Assembly (NCBI GenBank): GCA_964555845.1 | Contig: CAZKUA010000012.1 | Span: 1-25,590 of the forward strand | Reading direction: 5' to 3' | Source of the DNA: JALNXF01 sp964555845 | Lineage (GTDB): Bacteria; Patescibacteriota; Gracilibacteria; BD1-5; UBA2023 | DNA: 25,590 nt | In this document: positions 1 through 7,972 of the stretch, one piece after another | Numbering within the stretch: position 1 is the first letter of the stretch | Layout: each line of letters starts with the position of its first letter | Notes under the pieces: generated by a model | What the model was told of the DNA's origin: nothing | Seen by the model: only the letters and a program-made list of their open reading frames with translations | The model's database searches: none | Program-made: the position numbers and the translations under genes

Positions 1-3
1 CTT

Positions 4-34
4 GGGGCCCCGTAATGTGGGGCCCCTGTTTTTT
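4..34 (+). terminator. Rho-independent terminator of an upstream gene
   Basis: A perfect 8-bp stem (GGGGCCCC at 4-11 and 19-26) closes a 7-nt loop and is followed by a T-rich tail (29-34). In this AT-rich genome such a GC-only stem stands out. It probably ends a plus-strand gene lying left of the window. Confidence 0.85.
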
Positions 35-37
35 CGC

Positions 38-64
38 TTGTTTTTAAAAATTTTTTAATATAAT
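38..64 (+). promoter_or_regulatory. Candidate sigma-70 promoter for ppaC
   Basis: TTGTTT at 38-43 and a consensus TATAAT at 59-64, spaced by 15 nt, lie about 30 bases before the ppaC start. The -10 box is perfect. The -35 box is weak in an AT-rich background. Confidence 0.45.
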
Positions 65-95
65 CAAGGTATATTTAATAATAAAACTAATTTTT

Positions 96-1031
96 ATGGA
101 TAAAATACATGTAATTTGACACCAATTTCCTGATACTGATGCGACAATATCATCTATTGTTTTTGCTGAATATCTGAAATACAAATGAAAAAAAGCAGCT
201 CCGTATAAACTCGGAAATCTTAATAATGAGACAAAATTTATACTTAATTATGTGTGATCAGAAGTTCCAGAAACTATTAAATCACTTCCGGCCTGATCTA
301 AGGTTGCGCTTGTAGATCACAATGAAAGAGCTCAAACAATTGAAAATATTTGAGATTTAGAAATTCATTCAATCGTAGATCATCACAAAATTGGGAATCT
401 TGCTACGGAAAACCCAATATTTATCAGAACAGAAAAACTTTGTTCTACAAGTTCAGTTATTTATAAAATGATGAAAGAAGAGGGAATTACACCAAATAAA
501 GAGCATGCGATATTAATTATTTCAGCTATTTTGTCTGATAGTCTTCATTTTAGATCTCCAACAACTCAAGACGAGGATAAATTTATCGTAGAAGAATTAA
601 ATGAAATTGCAAAAATTCCAAACTTAGAAGAGTATGCCATGGAAATGTTTAAAGCAAAATCTGATTTGTGAGATATTTCTATTGAAGAACTTATTAAAAT
701 TGATTACAAGGAATTTGAAGTAAATGGTAAAAAATTATGAGTCGGATCAGTTGAGACCACTAATCCAAATTATTCTCTATCGAGAAAAACTGAGATTATT
801 TCTGGAATGCAAAAAATTAAAAAGGAAGCAAAATTGGATTTTATTATGCTTTCTGTTATTGATATTTTAAATGAAAAAAATATCACGATACTTTCAGATG
901 AGACTGATTCTAAAGTAATTCGTGATATTTTTTGAACTGATATTACAGATAATTTAGTCGATTTATGACCTCGTATATCCCGTAAAAAACAAGTTATCCC
1001 AGAACTAACAGCTTATTTTAATAAGTATTAA
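96..1031 (+). CDS. ppaC: Manganese-dependent inorganic pyrophosphatase (DHH family)
   Basis: Cytoplasmic family II pyrophosphatase that hydrolyses PPi to two phosphates and pulls biosynthetic reactions forward. The 311-aa product matches the usual length of about 310. Visible motifs in order are GHQFPDTDA at residues 9-17 (metal ligands H and D), VDHNERAQ, the VDHHK signature of the DHH domain and, near the C-terminus, RKKQVIP, the substrate-binding motif of the DHHA2 domain. Several glycines, including the first one in GHQFPD, are coded by TGA, so a standard-code reading breaks this gene into pieces. The ATG at 96 is chosen because it places the GHxxPD motif at its normal distance from the N-terminus. 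There is no clear Shine-Dalgarno sequence. The gene stands alone behind its own promoter and is convergent with the next genes. Confidence 0.95.
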
Positions 1032-1061
1032 AGTTATTAAAATGTCATTCCTACTTCTTCT

Positions 1062-1137
1062 GTCATTCCCGCGCAGGCGGGAATCTACCAAATATTAAGA
1101 CTAATATAAGGAAGATTCCTTTCTTCAAAGGAATGAC
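1062..1137. repeat. REP/MITE-like palindromic element
   Basis: The ends are inverted copies (GTCATTCC at 1062, GGAATGAC ending at 1137). Two hairpins lie inside: ATTCCCGC/GCGGGAAT at 1065-1084 and ATTCCTTT/AAAGGAAT at 1115-1134. A second copy of the first hairpin lies at 10890-10916. It sits between the convergent ends of ppaC and a minus-strand gene and may also act as a transcription barrier. Confidence 0.75.
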
Positions 1138-1166
1138 AAAATAGGAGGCCGGAATGATGAAGTTAA

Positions 1167-1583
1167 TTATTTTTCTTTAGTAAGAAACGGTTTAAATGGA
1201 ACGAGAGCGTCTGTGATTTTATAGAAATTTTCTAATAATGTTATATATTTCTTTCGACTAGTTTCATTAAAATTAGTACAATTTCCAATATTTATTATAT
1301 TTTCATGTACTATTTTTAAAGCTATATCATCTCAATTTTTTAAATATTCTGCCGATAAATAATTTCTATCATTACTTAATATATAATACTGCTCCATTTT
1401 AGATAATATAAAAAGAGTATGATCTAGTTGCCAGTTAATCATTTCTGGTGTATCTAGAGTATCTTTTAGAGTAGGTTTTTTCTTAAGTTGCTCTTTTAAT
1501 AAATCCAGTTCTGCCTTTGTTGGTAATTCAACTGGTTTTTTTACAACATCCTTTTTTACTCAATCTTGTATAGATTCTCACAT
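1167..1583 (-). CDS. Hypothetical protein downstream of the pilus ATPase
   Basis: 138 aa, not recognised. The first residues are MGES, with the glycine coded by TGA. Residues 8-45 are Lys/Glu/Leu/Pro rich and probably flexible or helical. The rest looks like a small helical domain containing Trp, Tyr and one Cys. No signal peptide or membrane segment is visible. It starts 36 nt after the stop of the pilus ATPase gene on the same strand, so the two are probably cotranscribed. A role with the pilus motor is possible only from that position. It is made of clean codons, with UGA used as glycine at two sites (residues 2 and 8) plus a third in the middle, and it ends with TAA. Confidence 0.8.
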
Positions 1584-1619
1584 AATTTAAAAATTAAAAA
1601 AATAAAATATAAAATAGTA

Positions 1620-2941
1620 TTAATCAATAACCTTAAATAATTCTTCTAGGGTTATTTTTCATCTCATGGCCTTAAGGACTCAGTCTTCTCTCATGAGTAT
1701 AAAATCTTGATTTCTGGCTTCTTTAAGGATTGACTCAGAACTTTGTCAGTTTCTTATCATATCTTTGATTTCTTCGTTGAAATTAAGAACTTCATAGACT
1801 CATACTCTTCATTTGTAACCTGTGTGTGAGCAATGTTCACATCATGCTCATTTATAAAGTTTAAATCATACTTTTTTAGCTTTTCCAACAGCTTCTATTC
1901 AGATATCTTTCATCATCCATTTAATAATCTCATTTTGTGAGCTGTCTGCTTCTATTTTTTCCTTACAATGTTCACAAATTTTTCTTACAAGTCTTTGAGC
2001 AATTATTATATCAATAGATGAAGCTAGAATATAAGGCGGTAATCCCATATTTATCAGTCTTTCAATGGCCTCTATTGCACTTTTTGTATGAAGAGTTGAG
2101 AGTACTAAATGTCAGGTTAAAGAAGCTTGAGCTGCAATTTGAGCAGTTTGTCAGTCTCTTATTTCTCATATCATAATTACATCTGGATCTTGGCGAAGTA
2201 GAGCCTTTAATCAATTCTCATAAGTATATCAATTTTTCTCATTTACCTCTGATTGTACAACTCCTGGAAGCTCGTATTCAATTGGATCTTCGAGAGTTAT
2301 TATTTTTCTTTCTTTTGTATTTAGAATATCTAGGATACTATAAAGCGTTGTTGTTTTTCAGCTTCCTGTCGGTCAGGTTACCAAAATCATTCAATTTTTT
2401 TTGTTTAAACTTTTTTGAATCTTTCTTTTTGATGGCCACATAAACCCAAGTTCATCTATTTTTGGAATTGAATTTGTAGAATCAAGAATACGACAAACTA
2501 TATTTTCTCAATTTTTTACAGGTAAAGTTGATACTCTTATATCTATTTTTTTATCTCAGTCGTTAATTCTAAATTTACCATCTTGAGGCACAGAAGTTAT
2601 GTTTAATTTAAGCTCAGATTTATATTTTAATCTTTCAAGAATTAGCTTATATTGAGCCTTACTAAGCGAAAAAACATTAACTAATCTTCAATCTATTCTA
2701 AATCTTAAAATATTTTCCTCATCATTATTATCAAAATGTACGTCACTACTTCAAAAAGATAAAGCTCATTTTGTAATTAAAATAAGTGCTTTTTCTGAAT
2801 CCTGAGTGCTATCTATAGCCTTTTTTACAAGTTCTTCAAGCTCCGCAAATTTAGAAGTTTTAAATTCTTTATCATCATCGCGAAAGATTTTTTTTGCATT
2901 TTTATATTCTTCTTCAGTGTTTATTGTCATTTTAAAGGTAT
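1620..2941 (-). CDS. Type II/IV secretion-system ATPase, GspE/PilB family (5' end lost in assembly gap)
   Basis: Hexameric cytoplasmic motor that powers type IV pilus extension or pseudopilus assembly. Visible in order are SSDVHFD (the ASDIHIEP-type motif of the N2 domain), Walker A GPTGSGKTT at about residue 186 counted from the ATG at 2930, the Asp box ITLEDPIEYE, Walker B-type PDVIMIGEIRD, the His box LVLSTLHT, then a CxxC zinc knuckle in CEHCSHTGYKGR and the terminal LEELFKVI. The zinc motif and the LEDPIE box favour GspE/PilB over PilT. The first G of GPTG and the G of GSGK are TGA codons. The frame is open up to the N-run at 2942. The ATG at 2930 would give 436 aa, which is short for PilB and would lack the usual N-terminal domain, so the true start may lie in the gap. 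Confidence 0.93.
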
Positions 2942-3041
2942 NNNNNNNNNNNNNNNNNNNNNNNNNNNNNNNNNNNNNNNNNNNNNNNNNNNNNNNNNNN
3001 NNNNNNNNNNNNNNNNNNNNNNNNNNNNNNNNNNNNNNNNN
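2942..3041. other. Assembly gap (100 N)
   Basis: Exactly 100 N, a conventional scaffold-gap size, so the true length is unknown. The right edge abuts a dispersed 55-bp repeat, a likely cause of the break. It truncates the pilus ATPase gene. Confidence 0.99.
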
Positions 3042-3096
3042 TTTATAAGTAAATAGACCCATTCGACTCCACTTCGTTTCGCTCAGGGTGACGAAA
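3042..3096. repeat. Dispersed 55-bp repeat, copy 1
   Basis: Identical over 55 bases to 10040-10094. It begins TTTATAAGTAAATAGACCC and ends in CTCAGGGTGACGAAA. It belongs to the CTTCG...CTCAGGGTGACG class of short intergenic repeats. It starts at the very edge of the N-gap, so the copy may be longer. Confidence 0.9.
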
Positions 3097-3151
3097 TTTG
3101 AAGTTGAAAAGATTTTTATCTCAGAAAAATTATATCATATTAATAGTTTTT

Positions 3152-3179
3152 TTGCAAAATTTTAAAAAATTATTATATT
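3152..3179 (+). promoter_or_regulatory. Candidate promoter for the small membrane-protein operon
   Basis: TTGCAA at 3152-3157 and TATATT at 3174-3179 are spaced by 16 nt, about 24 nt before the start at 3203. TATTAT at 3176 is an alternative -10. The same boxes and spacing precede the giant gene. Confidence 0.45.
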
Positions 3180-3202
3180 ATAGACAAATAACTTAAAAAA
3201 TT

Positions 3203-3427
3203 ATGCAAGCAATATTTATATTAATATATCTAGTATCTCTTATTTTTGTGGAAATGCTTATAGAAAAGAGGTTAAATACTCTAAATTATAGACATATGCA
3301 AAAAATTTGATGAGGATATTGATCTTACTGACTTTTTATGCTACATAAGAAATTAAAAATTATTATAAGAATCTTGACGGTTCTTTTATTTTTATTTTGA
3401 ATCACTATTATTATAATTTTATTTTAA
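3203..3427 (+). CDS. Small membrane protein, unknown function
   Basis: 74 aa, not recognised. Two hydrophobic helices are seen, residues 3-16 (IFILIYLVSLIFVEML) and about 54-74 (TVLLFLFGITIIIILF), joined by a basic, tyrosine- and glycine-rich linker in which GGGYG uses two consecutive TGA codons. The second helix runs to the stop codon. It is followed after 4 nt by a PH-domain membrane protein and then an RNHCP protein, so the three probably form one transcript. The start is the first ATG after the candidate promoter. Its function cannot be inferred from the sequence. Confidence 0.75.
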
Positions 3428-3431
3428 AAAA

Positions 3432-3959
3432 ATGAGCATAATAAATACAAATGAATATACAATAGTAAAAAAACACTTTATATATTTTTTGTTGTATATT
3501 ATAAAATTTATTTTTTCCCTTTTAGTAGCCCTATGATTGTTTTATATTGCAGTTACTTATAAAGACTCTATATGAGATGATATTTCTATTATTTTATTTT
3601 GAATAATATTTTTAATATTAAATTATGCCTTTTTAAGGTTTATAATTTGATTAATAATTTATTATAATGATTTAATAATTTTACTTAAAGATAAGATAAT
3701 AATCCTTAAAAGTTCATTTTTCTTAAAAGATGACCTAGAGATAATTGATATCTCAAAAGTAATGAAAATTGATGTTCAAATTCATTGATTTTTAAGCAAT
3801 TTAATGGGATTTGGTAATCTTATAATTGAACAACAAAGAGATGAACTTAGGGTTCTTCATTTTATCCCGGCTCCTTATAAGGTTTATCAACTTCTTAGAG
3901 AAAAAAACACATTTATAAATACAAGTCAAAATGATTTAAATTTCTTTAAAATAAAATAG
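3432..3959 (+). CDS. Membrane protein with a bacterial PH-like domain
   Basis: 175 aa. Two transmembrane helices lie near the N-terminus (about residues 20-40 and 50-75). They are followed by a soluble beta-rich part with the pattern of the bacterial PH (bPH_2/DUF304-type) fold: strands around IIILKSSFF, the DISKVMKIDV segment, GFLSNLMGFGNLIIEQ with the typical loop-Gly-hydrophobic strand, and a closing helix PAPYKVYQLL. These proteins are membrane-anchored and often of unknown role. The gene starts 4 nt after the upstream small membrane-protein gene and ends 1 nt before the RNHCP gene, which supports cotranscription. Family assignment is by pattern only. Confidence 0.75.
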
Positions 3960-3960
3960 T

Positions 3961-4272
3961 ATGTGATTTATAATGAGAAATGAAGATTTTGAGTGTGGAA
4001 ATTGCTGAAAAAAAGTAAGTCATCTTCTAAAATCTGCCAGAAACCACTGTCCATTTTGCCTTTATTCCAAGCATCTTGATGAGGTTTTCCCTGGAGATAG
4101 ACAATCTAATTGTGCTTGACTTATGGCACCGATTTGAATAGATTACAAGAAAAATAAAGACTATATGATAAGACACAAATGCCAAAAATGCGGTAAGGAA
4201 ATTTTAAATAAAGTGGCAGATGATGATAATTTCCTAGATTTTGTAAAGAAAATGAATAAATTAATGAACTAA
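3961..4272 (+). CDS. RNHCP-domain zinc-ribbon protein
   Basis: 103 aa. It carries the signature RNHCPFCLYSKHLD that names the RNHCP family, preceded by CGNCGKKV and followed by HKCQKCGKEI. These are three CxxC-type pairs typical of zinc ribbons (about residues 17-20, 34-37 and 77-80). The second glycine of CGNCG is TGA. The family is small, cytoplasmic and of unknown function. ATG at 3961 is used. An ATG at 3973 (MRNEDF) is an equally possible start, closer to the usual N-terminus. It is the last gene of the 3203-4272 operon. Confidence 0.88.
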
Positions 4273-4291
4273 TTGTAAAAAATTCTTTTTC

Positions 4292-4404
4292 TGTCATTTC
4301 GAGTGATAACGAGAAATCCCTTTTTAAATCACTTATGAAACTAAATTAATTTATTGCAAATAAGATTATATAGAAAGGGATTTCTCACTACGTTCGAAAT
4401 GACA
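4292..4404. repeat. MITE-like imperfect palindrome
   Basis: The left arm (4292-4325, TGTCATTTCGAGTGATAACG and on) is repeated inverted at 4374-4403 (AAAGGGATTTCTCACTACG and on). About 48 AT-rich bases lie between the arms. This is the CATTTCGA...GAGAAATC type of short mobile-like repeat, here between an operon end and tilS. Confidence 0.75.
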
Positions 4405-4452
4405 ATGGTGGAGTTCAAAATGACAATATTGGAAGTTTGAACTGACAAATGG
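4393..4452 (+). repeat. Degenerate tandem repeat of about 22 bp upstream of tilS
   Basis: Three diverged units follow one another: TTCGAAATGACAATGGTGGAG at 4393, TTCAAAATGACAATATTGGAAG at 4414 and TTTGAACTGACAAATGG at 4436. The series grows out of the right arm of the palindrome. The last unit contains TTGAAC at 4437, 15 nt before TATAAA at 4458, so it may supply the -35 box of tilS. Confidence 0.5.
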
Positions 4453-4470
4453 CTTAATATAAATTTTATA

Positions 4471-5394
4471 ATGAAAAAATTTTTAGAAAAATATAATATT
4501 TTAGAAAACGAAAAAGTAATTATCGCTTGTTCCGGTTGAGTTGATAGTATGTTTTTGCTTTCTGAAATTCTAAAAGTTAAAAATGAAAAAGATATAATCA
4601 TTGCTCATTTTAATCACAAATTAAGATGAAATGAGAGTGATAAAGATGAAGAATTTGTAAAAAATTATTGCAAGAAAAATAATTTAATTTTTGAAGTAAA
4701 AGATGAGGATATCGCAGGAATTGCACTTAGTAAAAAAATCTGAATTGAGGAAGCCGCAAGAATTGAGAGATATAAATTTTTAAGAAAAATTAAGGAAAAA
4801 TATAGTGCAAAATATATAATAGTGGCTCATCATTTAGATGATAAAATAGAGACTTTTTTACTGAATTTAATCAGGTGAACAAAGCTAAAATGACTTATTT
4901 CAATTGAAGAGAAAAATGATGACATTCTCCGTCCACTCTTATCTTTATCTAAGAAAGAAATTAAAGAAAAAGCTCTAATAAATAAAGTATCTTGGAGAGA
5001 AGATAAAAGCAATCTTGATGATAAATTTCTGAGAAATAATATAAGATTAAATATTTTGCCACTTTTTGAGGAAATTAATCCCACTTATAAGAAATCATTT
5101 GAAAATATCATGAGTTACATGTGAGATATTAAAATTTATTTTGATGAGCAAATTAGTAAAATAATTATTGATAATGAATTTTTTGAAATAGAAACTTTTA
5201 ATAATTTACCAGATTTTTTACAAAGAGAAGTTATTAGATATGTTTTTGAAATAGCTAATTCCTGAACTATCGGGCTGAGTGAAGGGAATATTAAAGAAGT
5301 GATAAAATTCATAAATGACAAATGAAATTATACAAAAAAGGAAATTAAAAAATTAAGTTTATTTAAGAAAAATTGAAAAATTTATTTAATGTAA
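4471..5394 (+). CDS. tilS: tRNA(Ile)-lysidine synthetase
   Basis: Uses ATP and lysine to convert C34 of the CAU-anticodon tRNA-Ile to lysidine so that it decodes AUA. The PP-loop SGGVDSM lies at residues 21-27, with its second glycine coded by TGA. Further N-domain motifs are AHFNHKLRGNESDKDE, IEEAARIERYKFL and VAHHLDDKIETFLLNLIRG, followed by RPLL and the WREDKSN segment. The 307-aa product is well short of the 430 aa of E. coli TilS and lacks the C-terminal tRNA-binding domains, like other short TilS proteins of reduced genomes. Five nt separate it from pth, so the pair is an operon. Confidence 0.95.
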
Positions 5395-5399
5395 TATAT

Positions 5400-5933
5400 A
5401 TGAAAATAATCGTTTGACTTTGAAATCCAGGGGAACAATACTCTAAAACTCGCCATAATGTTGGTTTTATGTTTTTGGATTTTCTGTCTCTAAAAATGGA
5501 TTTTCCAGAATTTAAAGATTCAAAATTTAGTGCTCAAATCTCTGAAAAAACCATTTCTTGAGAGAAAATAATTCTACTCAAACCTACAACTTTTATGAAT
5601 TTAAGCTGAGAAAGTATATCTAAAATTATTAATTTCTATAAGCTAGATTTTAAGTCTGATTTATTCATAATATTTGATGATATAAGTCTTGATTTTGGTA
5701 AAATTAGATACAGAGATAAATGAAGTGCCGGCTGACATAACTGAATAAAATCAATAATTGAAAAACTCGCAAGTGAGCAGTTTCAAAGAATTAAAATTTG
5801 AGTATGACTAGATGAGAAATGCGAAGTATCTGATTGGGTCTTATCAAATTTTTGAAGCGAGCAATTAAAAGAATTAAAAGATAGTATTTTTCCTCAAACT
5901 CTCACAGAACTCACAAAAAAAATCTCATCGTAG
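5400..5933 (+). CDS. pth: Peptidyl-tRNA hydrolase
   Basis: Releases tRNA from prematurely dropped peptidyl-tRNAs. The 177-aa length is slightly below the usual 185-195. Motifs are GLGNPG at residues 6-11 (first two glycines TGA), then TRHNVG with catalytic His19, KPTTFMNLSG with the substrate-binding Asn, IFDDISLDFGKIRYR containing the catalytic Asp, and GSAGGHNGIKSI. These motifs alone fix TGA as glycine: two invariant GLG positions and the GSAGGHNG loop would otherwise be stops. The stop codon TAG lies inside the terminator hairpin. It is the second gene of the tilS-pth operon. Confidence 0.97.
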
Positions 5934-5945
5934 ATGAGATTTTTT
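5918..5945. terminator. Bidirectional terminator overlapping the pth stop codon
   Basis: A 12-bp stem AAAAATCTCATC/GATGAGATTTTT with a 3-nt loop. The pth stop TAG (5931-5933) spans the loop and the first base of the right arm. A-run and T-run flank it symmetrically, so it can end pth and also the minus-strand gene ending at 6001. Confidence 0.85.
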
Positions 5946-5970
5946 CAAAGGTAAAAATTATTTTAATAGA

Positions 5971-5996
5971 TCTCTCGACTATACTCGAGATGACAG
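5971..5996. repeat. Short palindromic repeat fragment
   Basis: TCTCGA CTATAC TCGAGA followed by TGACAG is a half element of the class seen at 4292-4404, placed between two convergent genes. Confidence 0.5.
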
Positions 5997-6000
5997 GGGA

Positions 6001-6330
6001 TTATCCGCAACTTCCAGAACTTCCACATCAACCACATCCTCCAGAAGAACATCCTTCGTCTTCACCTCATCAGATTATTGACATAAGAAGTGATGTAATT
6101 TCGGCTTTTTCTGGTACAATTCATTCAAAAATTACATCTTTAAATCAAATTGCTTCTTCTTCGATACAAAATGCTGAGTCTTTGGTTATGCTTAATTCTT
6201 TTGCATATTCAGCGTTATCTACACTTTCTGCTTTAATAAACTCGCTAAGTCATAGCTCGTCAAGAGATTCTTGTGTTATGCTTATAAGTTTTTTAGCATC
6301 TGTATTATTTCAAAAAATTTTTATTATCAT
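6001..6330 (-). CDS. Thioredoxin-fold (Thioredoxin_3-like) protein without active-site CxxC, with a Cys/Gly-rich tail
   Basis: 109 aa. Residues 1-85 follow the layout of small redox-active disulfide (Thioredoxin_3) proteins: a strand MIIKIFG, helix KKLISITQESLDELGL, strand with AESVDN, helix AEYAKELSI, strand SAFCIEEE, strand VIFEGIVP and helix KAEITSLLMSII. Where relatives carry the CxxC after the first strand this protein has NNTDAKK, and the cis-Pro position reads DSA. Redox catalysis by the usual site is therefore unlikely. The C-terminal 22 residues are Gly/Ser with four cysteines (CSSGGCGGCGSSGSCG), possibly a metal or disulfide tail. It follows rplY by 20 nt on the same strand. A proline-rich plus-strand frame over the tail is its shadow. 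Confidence 0.75.
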
Positions 6331-6350
6331 AATTATTTTAAGATAAAATA

Positions 6351-6992
6351 TTATTTTTCTTCTTCTTTAGTTTCTGTCACTTCTTTTTGTTCCGTAGTTT
6401 CTACATCAGCTACGCTAGTTTCTATAACTTCTTCTTTTTCAGCTTTTGTCTCAAGTATAGATACTACAGGTAGATCTAGGTGAGTTAATATTGTAAATTT
6501 ATCAGTGTCAATTTTAACATCTGCTAAATGGATTGAAGCTCAAATTTCAGTTAAACCAGAAATATCAATTTCAATCGAATCTATTAAATCTTTTGGGAAA
6601 CATTTTACTTCTACTTCATGAACACTCTGACTCACAAGACCTCATTCTCTTGTAGCTGGAGCGCTTCCTACTAATACAAGAGGAATACTAACGTGAATTT
6701 TTTCACCTGCTGCGAGTGCCATAAAATCAACATGTTGAAAATCTCAAGTTACTGGATGTTTTTGAACTTCGTGAATTAATACATCTTGTTTTTTTCAATC
6801 AACAGTTAACTCAACAATATGAGTATGTCATCCAGTTCTAAAAGTTTTTAGAAAATCTGAATATCAAACTTGAATACCTTTTGAAGGAAATTTGTGTCCA
6901 TAAACAACTCATGGTATTAATTTGTTTCATCTAATTGTACTTAGTTTCTCTGTTAAATCTCTTACTTCAGAGCTTAATTTTAATTTTTCCAT
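6351..6992 (-). CDS. rplY: 50S ribosomal protein L25/TL5 (general stress protein Ctc type)
   Basis: Binds 5S rRNA in the large ribosomal subunit. 213 aa, the long two-domain TL5/Ctc form. Residues about 1-92 hold the L25 domain, with LIPGVVYG, VQKHPVTGDFQHVDF and the preceding VDGKKQDVLIHEV strands. About 93-180 form the TL5 C-terminal domain (IHVSIPLVLVGSAPATREGG, VEVKCFPKDLIDSIEIDIS). The last 30 residues are an acidic Glu/Thr/Val tail. Many glycines are TGA, including those in GVVYG and VTGDF. A good promoter lies 50-76 bases upstream. It is the first gene of a two-gene minus-strand operon with the thioredoxin-fold protein. Confidence 0.95.
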
Positions 6993-7040
6993 AATCTCTC
7001 AATATAATAAAATAAATAATGTTTTTTTCAAACTCGACAA

Positions 7041-7068
7041 ATTATATAAAAAACATCAACTAAATCAA
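7041..7068 (-). promoter_or_regulatory. Promoter for rplY
   Basis: On the minus strand TTGATT (complement of 7063-7068), a 16-nt spacer and consensus TATAAT (complement of 7041-7046). This leaves a leader of about 40 nt before the ATG at 6992. Confidence 0.6.
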
Positions 7069-7115
7069 ATTTAATTTTAAAATTAGAATTTTATTTTTTA
7101 AAAAATATCAATATT

Positions 7116-7144
7116 TTGACAATTTATCAAATAAATGATAGATT
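7116..7144 (+). promoter_or_regulatory. Promoter for the 240-aa gene
   Basis: Perfect TTGACA at 7116-7121, a 17-nt spacer ending in the extended TGA at 7136-7138, then TAGATT at 7139-7144. It lies about 44 nt upstream of the start at 7188. Confidence 0.6.
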
Positions 7145-7187
7145 GGAATAGTATTATTAAAGTTTACTATTTTAAATTAAAATTATT

Positions 7188-7910
7188 ATGTCAGATATTT
7201 TACCCGCAAGAAATACACAATCTTCATGAGAAAAATTTGGTAATTATTCAGAGATACAAGCTCTGAAGGATAAAAATAATAAAGATCTTAGTAATCTTTT
7301 AAAGAAGATGCAAACTAATTTAGAAAATAATCCATCTAAAGAGGCAATAGCCTTGGCAAGAGATATTATTAGAGATTTGGAAATGTTAAAACGAAAGTAT
7401 GAAACAGGAACATATCGTAATACCTTAAAAACTTGAATTTATAGAAATCAGGAAGATTTGATTAGGCATATTGAAGAAATGACTGAAGATTTTGATAATC
7501 TTTCAGATGAATTTGAGTTCTATAGTAATATAAGAAAATTATTGGATGAAAAACCAGGTATAGAATCACCTATAAAAATAAGTGAGACTATTTTTATAGA
7601 CTGAATTCAGCTAAATAAAGATACATGAAATATAGAAGTAAAAATGGAAACGCCTATTTTGGGTATAAGTAATAATAAACTAAATGGTAAGCGAGATAGT
7701 GATCGAAATTTTACTATTTCATGACAAAAATTTATAATCAAGACCCAATCCATTCTGGAAACAATTTACGGGAAAACTAATATTTATGAGATTACTATAG
7801 ATACTCAATGATGAGAACAAATAGTAGTTACTATGGAAGTGGAAAAAAAATGACCTGACATTTGGATAAAATCAATAAGTACCCAGAAAAATGAAACTTC
7901 ATTAAAATAG
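7188..7910 (+). CDS. Hypothetical protein, coiled-coil N-terminal half
   Basis: 240 aa, not recognised. No signal peptide or membrane helix is visible. Residues about 20-130 are charged and rich in Lys/Glu/Leu/Asn with long helical stretches (KDLSNLLKKMQTNLENN, ALARDIIRDLEMLKRKYE, DLIRHIEEMTEDFDNLSDE), suggesting a helical or coiled-coil domain. The second half is beta-strand-like with alternating hydrophobics (NIYEITIDT, EQIVVTMEVEKKG, IWIKSIST). It is a single-gene unit with its own promoter and a terminator right after the stop. Several TGA glycines occur. Its function cannot be stated. Confidence 0.8.
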
Positions 7911-7953
7911 GGGGAGTTTCTTTTTTTTATTCCTCCCCTATTTTTAGGGGAGG
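7904..7953. terminator. Bidirectional terminator / CCTCCCC repeat
   Basis: AAAATAGGGGGAG at the gene end pairs with CTCCCCTATTTT after a T-run. A second, overlapping hairpin (CCTCCCCT 7932-7939 with AGGGGAGG 7946-7953) can form instead. It lies between the convergent ends of the 240-aa gene and radA. Confidence 0.75.
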
Positions 7954-7972
7954 TTAGGTGGGGTAATTTCCT

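Noticed and set aside
2766..3062. 98-aa minus-strand protein starting MGLFTYK across the N-run
   Set aside because: The frame is only held open by Ns. Its start lies in a dispersed repeat and its end is a TGA glycine inside the pilus ATPase.
5990..6346. 118-aa plus-strand frame with Pro/His-rich start
   Set aside because: It is the complement of the thioredoxin-fold gene; Gly/Cys codons of that gene's tail read as Pro/His-rich on the other strand.
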